Part shown: one piece after another, positions 50,870 through 61,195 of the stretch
Layout: every line of letters begins with the position of its first letter
How positions within the stretch are numbered: the stretch's first letter is position 1
Assembly: GCA_014871385.1 (NCBI GenBank)
Contig: CM026432.1
Location: 248,001 to 312,000 of the forward strand
DNA length: 64,000 bases
Direction of reading: 5' to 3'
Source of the DNA: Ceratodon purpureus
Lineage: Eukaryota; Streptophyta; Bryopsida; Pseudoditrichales; Ditrichaceae
Made by a program: the position numbers and the translations under genes
The notes under the pieces: model-generated
What the model saw: only the letters and a program-made list of their open reading frames with translations
The model's database searches: none
Told to the model about the DNA's origin: nothing

Positions 50870-51975
50870 ACCATGGCCGCGGCTATGCATTCTGTACAGA
50901 ATGTCCAAGTTTCAGAGGAAGGGGAGATGGGGGGAGGCCGCGGGTGCAAGGAGTTGGGGGGCGCGACTGCCATGGCCGCGGCTATGCATTCTGTACATTC
51001 TGTACAGAATGTCCAAGTTTCGGAGGAAGGGGAGATGGGGGGAGGCCGCGGGTGCAAGGAGTTGGGGGGCGCGACTGCCATGGCCGCGGCTATGCATTCT
51101 GTACATTCTGTACAGAATGTCCAAGTTTCGGAGGAAGGGGAGATGGGGGGAGGCCGCGGGTGCAAGGAGTTGGGGGGCGCGACTGCCATGGCCGCGGCTA
51201 TGCATTCTGTACATTCTGTACAGAATGTCCAAGTTTCGGAGGAAGGGGAGATGGGGGGAGGCCGCGGGTGCAAGGAGTTGGGGGGCGCGACTGCCATGGC
51301 CGCGGCTATGCATTCTGTACATTCTGTACAGAATGTCCAAATTTCGGAGGAAGGGGAGATGGGGGGAGGCCGCGGGTGCAAGGAGTTGGGGGGCGCGACT
51401 GCCATGGCCGCGGCTATGGAGATGGAGGAAGTTGGGTCGAGGTGGGGCGCGTTTGCAGCATTTTGAGAGCTCGGAGCCACAGAGGAGGAGAAGGGCTTCA
51501 CGGTCCTGCTGGTGCAGAGTGATTGGCACCCCGCGACAACAAATGAGGTGAACTTCAAGGATGCAAGCCCTGTGGTGGGAGATGCTGCCATTGCGGCAGC
51601 CATGGCCGCGGCTATGCATTCTGTACAGAATGTCCAAGTTTCGGAGGAAGGGGAGATGGGGGGAGGCCGCGGGTGCAAGGAGTTGGGGGGCGCGACTGCC
51701 ATGGCCGCGGCTATGCATTCTGTACATTCTGTACAGAATGTCCAAGTTTCGGAGGAAGTGGAGATGGGGGGAGGCCGCGGGTGCAAGGAGTTGGGGGGCG
51801 CGATTGCCATGGCCGCGGCTATGCAGGGACTACATTCTGTACAGAATGTCCAAGTTTCGGAGGAAGGGGAGATGGGGGGAGGCCGCGGGTGCAAGGAGTT
51901 GGGGGGCGCGATTGCCATGGCCGCGGAGAGGAAGGGAGTACATTCTGTAGAGAATGTTGAAATTTGGGAGGAAGA
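50870..51975. repeat. 108-bp minisatellite with a 729-bp higher-order repeat
   Basis: About ten copies of a 108-bp unit (first unit of each block 99 bp), containing GCCATGGCCGCGGCTATGC and the perfect palindrome ACATTCTGTACAGAATGT. Two blocks of copies are separated by a non-repeat segment (51420-51600) that also occurs before the first block (50690-50870), giving a 729-bp higher-order duplication. The unit length is a multiple of three and free of stops in most frames, which creates long artefactual ORFs on both strands. By splice logic it lies in intron 2 (50393-52111) of the ParB/methyltransferase gene. Confidence 0.92.
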
Positions 51976-52443
51976 ATAGTTTATCATTCTGTACAGAATG
52001 TGGGGATTGGGGGTGGGGGGCAAAATAGATTACCATCTCATGACGATATTATTTGTTTGGATTGCAACTGTTTGTTGGAATCTTATAATTAGTTTGTTGT
52101 CTGTGTTGTAGGAGTTCACAGATCAACTCACTACAACTGAAGCTGATGGTCCAACTCCTGCAGAAACTAAGGTAATTTAATCTTATTTTCTTTTATTTTT
52201 GAATATTGCAATGTAGATTAAACTTCTTTAAGTAGTTTTGTAACCTAAATTGGTTAATTGACAATATATTTTTTCCTCTGTTTGTAGGTATTCTCAGATG
52301 CACCCTTGTCCATCAGTTCTCCAATCACAGTGATCAATGTTTCCGACCTCTCGGATTCATTTGATCAGCCCCATTTATGTAGGTGTGATTTAGGAAACCC
52401 TGTAGGTTTAGGTAGTGCACCTGTCGAGGTCCACTCTCCTCAG

Positions 52444-52506
52444 TACATGCCTACATCTCCTCTCTATGAGCCTACATCCCCGAGCTATATGCCCACTTCT
52501 CCACGA
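52444..52506 (+). other. Three tandem CTD-like heptads
   Basis: Encodes YMPTSPL, YEPTSPS, YMPTSPR, followed by Pro/Ser-rich text. Only position 2 and the last position depart from the RNA polymerase II consensus YSPTSPS. Confidence 0.85.
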
Positions 52507-55500
52507 CTTGGTACCCCGCCAATGTCTCCACCTTCTCCTTCCTCGCCTACTAGAGTGAGGAGGCCAGCCCATGTTGTCTTCGCTCTACCGGCGATACTGC
52601 CTTGCCCTGTCCAGCAGACCAGGCGTTTTTGGAGGAGGCGCCGTCATTGGAACTGTAGACAGGCTAGGGAGTATTATAGCCGTGCTCCACGTACATAGTG
52701 GCCTATGTACTACTTTCTTTTGTTTGTGTTTTGAGTTGGTTTTCCAGAAGAGATGTATCAGTTCTAAAAGCTACTGGTTTATTCTTCTTCATAATTGTTT
52801 TACTTATTCTCATCCTTGTCTTCGAATCAAATTTGAAAATGTATGACTTCTGGCAGGTAACTCAGACACAGGATATGTTGCCAGCGCCATCTTGTCCTCC
52901 TGATTTGACGAATGTAGTGGACAGTGAATTGGGACATCGGGTACAACACAAGCAAGACTCCAATGGTGTCATCAACAAGCTCCGAATACTTCCAAAGTCG
53001 AAGTCGCGTATCCTAGTTCCCCTTTGCAGAATGATCTCTATGGCAAGAGTGAGACCTGTAGGAGAAATGGGAGTTCAGCATTTGGAGCGCGAGTTTGTCA
53101 AAGGATATAGAGATGGAGACCGAGTCATGTACATTTCCATCTACGACCATGAAGAGAAGACAGCCGATGTCACGGAGGAGACCAAGGCTGAGTGGAGCCC
53201 TTGTTGGCAAAAAGCGAATGATGCTTTCGAAGATGAGCTCTTGGCCGACTCGGATTTGAAGGAGTTTTCTGGGAAGATGTTCTATGTCTGGGAAGGTAAC
53301 CATCGCCTTGCCGCATGGTACAGACATATCAACAAACATCACAGCGAAGATCCAGCATGGCACATTTTTGTGCATTGCATTGTTCTTGACCCGCGCGGTC
53401 ATGTGGGAAACCTTCTACATGCCATGCACGACATAAACTGGTGAGAATTTGAACCCTCTATTTTGTCCATTCCTCTTGCACGCAGCTTGATGTCGTTCTT
53501 CATGCATTCTACTAACCATCGTCTATTCGTACAGGTCTACAGAAAATGATCATGTAAAGAGTAATATTCCGGCAAAACTTTTCCTAATTCGCTCTTTTGG
53601 TGTGATGAAATTGGAGGAATTCAAGGATCTCCTCACACCAGCGGAGTATCATTTATGTTTGAACCACAAACCGGCTAATCCATCCTGGTTTACCTTGCCA
53701 ACCAAAGTCTTCATCGCATTTCTTTATCGTGTAAGCACTTCTTTCTCCCCCCCTCACACTTCCATATCGACAAATGATTTGTGTTTGTTTGTAAACTTAC
53801 AATTTCATAAATCTGTTTTCCAGAGAGAAATCACGGCTGCTTCTGACGAAGCTGCCCGAGTCTACAAGACGAAAACAGCCACTGAAGACCAAACCGCGAC
53901 TGGTGTTTGGGATGCCATGAATGCAGCTTCAACCAACATGGTGGAACTCATTAAGAGGAAGGACTTCACCAAGTATTTGGCAATTGCAAATCCCAAGAAC
54001 GGTGACGACTTCCTCAACGAAGTGAGACCCTCACCCTAGTTCACTTAAGTATTTCCTTTTACTACATCGATTTGTATTCATATTTTCTTAAACTCCTGTA
54101 CTTATTTCAGATTAATCGGCATTTCAGTGAGAACAATAAACCTGAGATGTCCCTCGATAAGCTTCAGAAGATTGTTCCAGCGGCCGTGGAGGCCAAATAC
54201 AAGACTCGTTGGTTGAGGTGGTGGAACTCATCTCTGAGTTCCCGAATGTCCTACAGATTTCTACCACCTAAATTCAAGGATACCGATTTCGACCCTTGGT
54301 TGAACAAGGCTTCATTCTGGGCAGGGGTATAGTTTTTTGAAAACCTTTTCAATGTCTTGATTCTTTCTTCTCTTCCTCTATTCCCTCTCACTGCTAATTA
54401 ATTCAATTCTGAATTACAGTTGGAGGAAGCCGTCATCAACGAATTTCAGGACATATGCAAGGCGGAGAACCTCGATATCAATTGGAAGGCATTTCTTGAT
54501 GTCCAAGAGCCGGGCGATTATGTGGAGAGTGCACGTATTATGTTGTGGGACAAGGCCTTCCCTACGTTCATTGGAAAGAATGCTGATAAGCCATTCGACA
54601 AGAAGTCCATTTTTGCTAAATTTCCTGGAACCGCTCAGGTTGTCAAGCGGGTTACTTATCGGTACGATACATACCATTTAATCAGATTCAAATTCCAGAA
54701 TGAGGTCTCTTTATCTTTTTTATACTAACCTTCTACATATTGGTTTACTTACGTACTTCAGGCGAGAGCTTGTTTTGAAGGGGGCCATCACGGTCCAGCA
54801 GCTCCCCAACTACTTCCTTGCTTGGACGTCGAAAACCTTGGACTAGTGTATCTATTCTCCCCAACAGTTGAAAAGGTACAAAGCTCCTCACTTGCTTGAG
54901 GGATGCTGGTATCTTGATTGCTCTCGTGGTTTCACGATTGACTCAGAGGCGGACGTCAAGACTCTACACGATGGGGGTGAGGTCGTAGCGGAGGACTCCG
55001 TGGATGATGCAGAAGGTTGTGAAGGAGAGCAGGATCAGTCTTCTGCTCCACCACCGAAGAGAGGGAGAGGAAGGCGACTGAAATCTCTGCGTTCCCAGTC
55101 AGAGGCATCACAGCAAACTGGTGCGGAGTCATCAGCGCCAGCTGAGAAGGCACCAGAGCCCTCTCCGGGTATTGTCGTTACGAATCCTTCTCCAGCTTCT
55201 TCGCCGGCTCCTTCCTCGATCAGTGCTTCCGAGGTCACCAGAGGGCTCCTCGAGCAGAGGAAGGCCAAACTATATCCTCAAACAACTTCTTCCGCTGGAG
55301 CTTCAATTTCCACACATGTTTCCGTCTTCAACTCATCTGTGGATTCCATGTTACGGCGAAATAAGAGACAGGAGAGAAAAGGTGGCGACCCGGATTGGAT
55401 CAAGACTCAAGACTTCATTCGCAAGGTATGTTCCGATATTTGGACATTTAATGGATTCTGCCACCTCTACTCGCTATGTAGTTACTAACTCTCCTTTTTT

Positions 55501-56849
55501 ATTTCCTCAAGTTTAGAGCAGGCCGCGAAAACGAAGTTCCGGACCGGTGCAAACAAGAGGACCATCTGAGAGTCGACTTGATCATTGCCGACATCCCTGA
55601 GAATCTTCCCGTCCCATCCGTTTCCGTTCCCCCCACGAGTATTCCGCCTTGGAACTCTCGCGAGAAGGATTATGTGTTCGACATCTTCCGTTTTGCAGAT
55701 AAATTCCTGCAGAAAGATGGTGCCATCTGCCTCATCTACAACACTGATCAGAAGCTCGCTTAGGATGTCGATGAAGAAGCTGCTGGTGGTGACTACGTGC
55801 TGTTCAAGGACTGGTGGGGCGTCAATGTCCTCGGCCTCACTTCTCCTACGAACCCCGAGAACGTGGTACTTTTCCTAAACATACCCTTCTCTTTACTTAC
55901 TGATAACCCTTCCGCTTAATTTTACTCACTAGTTTTGCTTGACTGCAAACTATGCGGTTCTAGATTCGCGTCTACGTTCGTAGTGGCAGTACTTTCTCCT
56001 TCCAGACGAAGAAGTCCGAGCTGATACATGGGCTCCTCAACATTACCGAGAGTGATGTCATTTTCAACTTCACTGATGTGGAATCTCAGCTCATGAATGG
56101 GGAGGTGCCGTGGAGAAGCCCAAGGGAGAAATCCCCTGAGATGATGCAGAGCATCATTGAGGAGCTGTCAAAGCCCGGCGACATAGTCCTTGATTGGAAT
56201 GCTGGGATAGGTAACTCTTCTTACATATCTCTGCTTCATTTTTCCTCTCTTTTTTTCCACAGTTTCTCATTTCTTTGTTTCTCTCCGAGTTTCAGGGGCC
56301 TCCATCAAGGCCGCCCAGGCTGTTGGTCGTCACATTCTTGCTTTTGAGGAGGACGAAGCCATATTCAACGCCCTTCTCAAACCGAGCATGGCTAGACCAT
56401 CCGCCATGGGCCCTCCTAAACATCCAAGGCCGGCAGCAGCAGGCGAAGCGCCTCCAAAGAGAGCAAGACCTGATAAGTGGTGTAAGTCTTCTATTCTTTG
56501 TTCAAATTATCCAATCATTACTTCTCTTTCCAGCTCTACGTACTCGATCTAACCACAATCGGTTCTCTATTGCAGAGTAGTTTCAGCAACACCGCCACGT
56601 GGGCCAAGAGCAGTGTCCACTCCATCGTGGCGTCTTCATTCCAGCCTGATTCAGCCTTTCATACTTCCGGACTACGCAGAGGGCTTAGCACAGGCGTTTC
56701 AATCTGGAGCCCTTACATATGTTCCTAGTCGGCCAACTACTTTTGATCCCAGGGCCCTTCTATTCGTCGATGACGAGGCGGTAGAAGGAGATTCAGAGTC
56801 ATCTAGTTCTGAGAGTGGAAGTAGTGATGGTAGCATGTTCTGAGTTTGA

Positions 56850-57350
56850 AGGAGGCTTCGGTCTATTGTTGTTTTCATTTGATTTGATTTGATTTAATTG
56901 GAGTTCATTGGGTAATCCTTCGTCTACTCTACTACCCTAAACCTAAACTTGTTATGATTCTCATATCCAATTTGTCTCCGTGTTTGTAAAAGATGAAATG
57001 TCACAACTGTAATGCTCAAAATATGAAGAATGAAATGTTACAGAAGAAATGCTCAAAATTTAAATTGCGCTGTAATTTATATTTTAATCATTCAAAATCC
57101 CACATTTCCATAGCCATGTTACCTACTCTTGACTTGGTGTACATCTTGGTTTCTGTTACTCCATTATTGTACACGAACTCTGAAATATTCCACGAACTTT
57201 TAAGACCTTTTGTTTTACTTGGTTTCGAGTTCTCTTATTCCTAGAATCATCTATATTATCTATAATAACCATCATGGTCGAATACTCGTATCTAGATCCA
57301 GTAAGGGACCAAATCTAAAGGAATGTATTCGAACACCCCGCTAGACTTCA
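56850..57350. other. 3' flank of the ParB/methyltransferase gene
   Basis: AT-rich DNA with a short GATTT iteration (56880-56898). Likely 3' untranslated sequence; no gene seen. Confidence 0.4.
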
Positions 57351-57355
57351 TAGTA

Positions 57356-57727
57356 CTAATCCTTCGGAGGATATACAGTCCAACTCTTGTCGATATCAAA
57401 CCACCAAGTTTCGCCATCCGATATGATCACTTCGGGCAGCTGAACAACTGGATTCTCATCGACGTTCGATAGCAAGGGATACGGGATTAGGGACAACTCC
57501 GTAATACGGAGAAGCTCATTGGTACACAGCACTGTCCAACGCCATTCACCTTCACCCACATGGAGGCTTCCGATGTGCCTAAACGGTGGCAGGTCCATGC
57601 CCCGTTCCCTGGCGCGCTCGACTTCCAGCAGCCACGGCCGCAGCTCCTCATAACTCGCCGGTGCCTTTGGGGGCAAACCTACAGCCGCTCTCGTCCTCTT
57701 CGATCTCGCATTACACACCTTCAGCAT
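57356..57727 (-). CDS. Hypothetical 123-aa protein
   Basis: The minus-strand frame from ATG 57727 to a stop at 57356 is preceded by an in-frame stop about 30 bp upstream. Composition is protein-like: a basic N-terminus (NARSKRTRAAVGLPPKAP), a helical Glu/Arg segment (LLEVERARERG), then Trp-rich strands (GEWRWTVLC, ETWWFDIDKSW). It is GC-richer than its surroundings. No family recognised. Upstream on the same strand, 58010-57746 shows shorter interrupted frames, so this may be the last exon of a decayed gene. Confidence 0.42.
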   Translation of the reverse strand: MLKVCNARSKRTRAAVGLPPKAPASYEELRPWLLEVERARERGMDLPPFRHIGSLHVGEGEWRWTVLCTNELLRITELSLIPYPLLSNVDENPVVQLPEVIISDGETWWFDIDKSWTVYPPKD

Positions 57728-57745
57728 CGCGCAACACACTAAATT

Positions 57746-58350
57746 GTTGTAGTCTTAAAACGTTCCACGCAAGCTTGCATATTGACCCCCCCGAACTCCT
57801 ACGCTACCTTCGCATACAGCACAGAATGCCAAGGAAAGTGTCACTATCCTAATACGCCACCTAGAAACAAACTCAAGAAACCAAGAGTGACCTCCTTCTC
57901 TGGAACCCAGCTTACCAAGTGCTGTTTCATGATGAAAATCTCCTACTTGTATCGCTCAAATGAAGATGCTTCGCTGCCTAGGAAGACAGAGTAATCTTCG
58001 ATGAAGACAAGGACTCTAACAAGGTATATCTTGGTTTCAGCAGTTAAGATATTTTACACGAATTTTGAAATATTCCAGGAAGTTTTCAAACCTTGCCTCC
58101 TTTACGTTCTTTCAAATTTGTTTTTTCCCTTGTGCATTTACATAATCCTATGAAAGAATTATTTGTTTGATCTAAAACTCAACGCCTGATCATTGTATCT
58201 TGCCTAAACCCATGACAAATCTAAAGGAATGTATGCATGACGTCATCATGACATCAGCCCTAATTTGTATCTTTGAGAACAAACGTAATAAATTCTTACC
58301 AGAGATAATCCTAATTTCCACGGTAATATACTCTTTTTCTAAAAAAAGTG
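57746..58350. other. Decayed sequence, possibly coding remnants
   Basis: A plus-strand frame through 57886-58030 reads protein-like text broken by two stops; the remainder is AT-rich. A phrase similar to CTAAAGGAATGTAT occurs at 57317 and again near 58222, suggesting a diverged local duplication. Nothing can be assigned. Confidence 0.3.
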
Positions 58351-58500
58351 TCAAAATTAGGCCTTAATTTAGTAATTTTCCACGGTTATAGGGTCTACTT
58401 TGCTTTTGAAAATTTTCCTAATTGTCAATTCTGTGCTCTCCATTCTGCGCTCACCGCTCTCCGCTCTACCCTCTCCGCTCACGTACGAACTTTCCCCCCA
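58350..58500 (-). repeat. Inverted copy of the 22.24-22.56 kb GAGCGG repeat
   Basis: Plus-strand text CCACGGTTATAGGGTC followed by CTCTCCGCTC-type iterations and CACGTACG is the reverse complement of the block order at 22.3-22.56 kb. Confidence 0.6.
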
Positions 58501-59150
58501 CCAAACTCAGCCCACCAAGCTTGAGGGGCATCGCTGTGGATGCTCTTACAATATTACACTAAAAGAAATTGGAGTCGTTCAAAGCCCCTGTCTGTGTTTG
58601 CAGGGTACATTGAGTAAGGTGTAGACACCCACAACTGATAACTTACCAATAACCGATATATTCGAATTCCTAGATTGTGAAAGAAAAAAAGTACCTCATT
58701 TGTATATCTCGGTTATTGGTTCTGAAGTACTTTTCACTTTGAAAAATTGAACAAATTTCAATATTGGGAGATAATTCATGGAAAAATGCTCATTCTTCAT
58801 GAACCTTATTTTCCTACTAACCAAAATTATCTCCTTATCGATAACCCAAGCTTTGATATGCTGAAATGCTTTAAGTTGTCAGTTATAGGTGTCTGTACCT
58901 TAAATTCAATGCAAGAGACTCCTGCTTTTGGTGCAAAGGGATGTACACTAGATGTCAATCAGCACACTTTCCTCAGCCTTGTTCCAAGCAGGACCTTCAT
59001 TTGGACTGATGGAAATCCACCGGCCACACTCCTTTCGTTGAACTAGAGTTCTCTGACTGCTGTAGCTGACCTTCAGAAAGTTACCACATCCTAAAACTTG
59101 AGTTCTTTCAAGTAGAAAAAAAGACAAAAGAAACCATCTTTAGGCTCCAT
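58500..59150. other. AT-rich spacer
   Basis: Contains an unsupported 99-codon plus-strand frame (58747-59046) with no start context, splice or domain signal. Nothing else recognised. Confidence 0.35.
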
Positions 59151-59155
59151 ATTAA

Positions 59156-60905
59156 CCCTTGAAGGACAATTGTCCTAGAATGGGCTTTTTAAAATTTTGG
59201 GCATGTAACTTTAATGTCAATTTTAGATATTTATTTTTGAATTTTTTTGAGAATATAGTCCATGACAACTTACAAGAACTTTGAGGGAATCTAATTTTTT
59301 TTTTCAATTAAACATTTAAAAAAATAGTTGTTGTACATGAGGAGGAATTTTGTGTTTGGTGGGCAATTCAAGCAACTATGCTAAATACATATATTACCTC
59401 TGAGATTATTTCTATAAAAACTTAATGTTCCATAAATACTCAATGTTATCAGCTATGAGATTTCTCTAAAAGAAAAACTCATTTCAATACAAAATGATCA
59501 TTCCAGAAAACATCAAAGTTTTCTCACCGTTTCGGGCGTTGTATAAAAATAACTTCTTCATTCTTTAATAAAAGTTAGAGAATTTGTTTATTTAGGTTTT
59601 TTTTTTTTTTTTTTTTTTTTTTTCACTTAACTCCTAAAGTTGAAAGGCCTCAAAACTGCCAAAAACCCTCAAAACTAGACTTTTTCAATACAAGGCGTAA
59701 GTTTTTAGGTTTCGATGTATTTTGGAGGGAAATAACCGTAGGATCTAGTACCTAACTTGTACATGTACATGTACCACAAATATTAGATTCAAACTCCTTA
59801 CCATTTGTGAGATTGTAATGTTCTAAGTTGAAAAATAAATAAATTCCCTTGTTGTAAAATGGGTTTCAAGTGTTTCCTGAGCCAAAAACAACAATTTCAA
59901 AAGCAAATTTGATGTGAGGCTTTTCAAATTCTTGTTCCTAGATGAGTTAGGAATATGTCCATGGAATTTTTTTCCCTCATATGGCCTACAAAACCTAAAG
60001 AAATGCTTGGTTTTCAACATGGAGGTATGCTGAAATTCAAATGCAAAGGCCGGTCTATGATAGTAAAAACGGCATACAGAGAAATATTGGATTGAAAATC
60101 TGAGCTGCGAGATCATGCCTTCAAATTGTATTTACATGTAGAAAAAGCAAAACTTGAAAAAAAAGTAAAATCTCAATTTTTGGTGAATTTTTGAAGTTTT
60201 TGTGATCTTATTAAATTTAGGCAAATTTCATCATGCCCACTTAGTGTTTTCAAATTTTGAATGCGGATATCTCCTAAAGTATGAGAAATTTTGAAGCATG
60301 AATGGTCTTGTTAGAAAGATATGAAAAATTTCCATGTTGTGCCAAAATTAGAGCCACATCCGGTAAAATTTGACTCATACCAAAATTGTTGAGTTGATGC
60401 TTTAGGGATTAAAGGATGAACAAAGTCTTTACTTTGACCATTCGGATTGGGACTTTATAAAATAATGGAATTTTTAGGAAAGAAATCTGCATTAGCATTC
60501 TTGTGTATTGAACTTAATAAAATATTGTTTTCAACATACTACATTTGTATTTTGTGTGTAATTCTTTTAATACAATTCGAAAATCTAGCCGTTTTTGTCA
60601 TGCACCAAAACCCCCAAAATTTACAATGCAAGAAATCTAAGGAAAAACAAAAAGTTTAAGTGTATCAACCTAGTCAAAAATCTTGTCAAAAAAGTTTGTT
60701 TATAAATTTCAATTGCTATAATCTTCTAATATCTATAGTTGATTATGAAGAAATTTATTGAGCTATTCACTACAACAATCTAGTTGAAGATCTTATTGTT
60801 AGAATTAGAAAATAATAATTTTTTAAAGTCAATTGTCATTTTTACATTGAAAATGACAGGTTTGGAGCGTTTTTTTGGTAAAACACAGACAAGGAACTTT
60901 AAGGG
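59156..60905. mobile_element. piggyBac-like non-autonomous element B
   Basis: Begins CCCTTGAAGG and ends ACTTTAAGGG, flanked by TTAA at 59152-59155 and 60906-60909. Its ends and several interior blocks match element A (13673-14595), but about 0.8 kb of additional sequence lies in the middle (roughly 59630-60420), including a long poly-T run. No transposase frame. Confidence 0.65.
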
Positions 60906-61195
60906 TTAAGACTTACATAGTTGACATTTTCAATAAATTTTGGCTATTAAGTTGTAATGATGGCTCTTGTTGCAAAATAAAGGACTTCTACATAGGCTGA
61001 TATTGCCCTATACTTTCTATTCCGACTCAACCTTCAAAAATCATGAAATTCAACATCAAATGTGAGTTATTATAACTTTAAATACTTCAAATTTTAGAAA
61101 AGTCAACTTTCTTCATTCTATGCATTTAGTTTGTCGTATAAAGTGATGTATAACATCATGCCAAACATGAAAGAAGAATTTGAATCTTTGATTAA

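Larger units (their letters stand above)
49264..56843 (+). pseudogene. ParB-like / permuted DNA methyltransferase gene, two in-frame TAG codons
   Basis: Inferred exons: 49264-49704, 49904-50392, 52112-52171, 52288-52554, 52857-53440, 53535-53730, 53824-54021, 54111-54326, 54420-54661, 54762-55425, 55512-55865, 55964-56210, 56296-56481, 56578-56843 (4410 nt, 1470 codons with TGA; phases agree at each junction). Residues 1-60 are basic; 190-310 Arg/Gly/Glu-rich. 383-403 are three heptads YxPTSPx, as in the RNA polymerase II CTD. About 455-600 resemble a ParB/sulfiredoxin fold, with the motif EGNHRLAAW (GNHR 566-569). About 1140-1345 resemble a beta-class N4/N6 DNA methyltransferase: motif IV-like LIIADIPENLP (Asp 1146) precedes motif I-like VLDWNAGIGAS (Asp 1314) and VGRHILAFEED. 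Catalytic DPPY is DIPE and FxGxG is NAGIG, so activity is doubtful. TAG codons at 54844-54846 and 55761-55763 interrupt otherwise continuous coding. Acidic Ser-rich C-terminus. Confidence 0.68.

Noticed and set aside
50870..51975. CRISPR-like regular repeat array
   Set aside because: Units are contiguous 108-bp tandem copies without unique spacers, in a eukaryotic gene; it is a minisatellite.
50665..52023. A 452-residue open frame on the minus strand and similar long frames in other frames
   Set aside because: They arise because the 108-bp repeat is a multiple of three and lacks stops in most frames; splice logic places the array in an intron.
54844..55763. Variant genetic code with TAG read as glutamine
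   Set aside because: Some green algae do this, but the CACTA frames terminate normally and only two TAGs occur in one gene, next to another gene with a frameshift. Decay or error is simpler.
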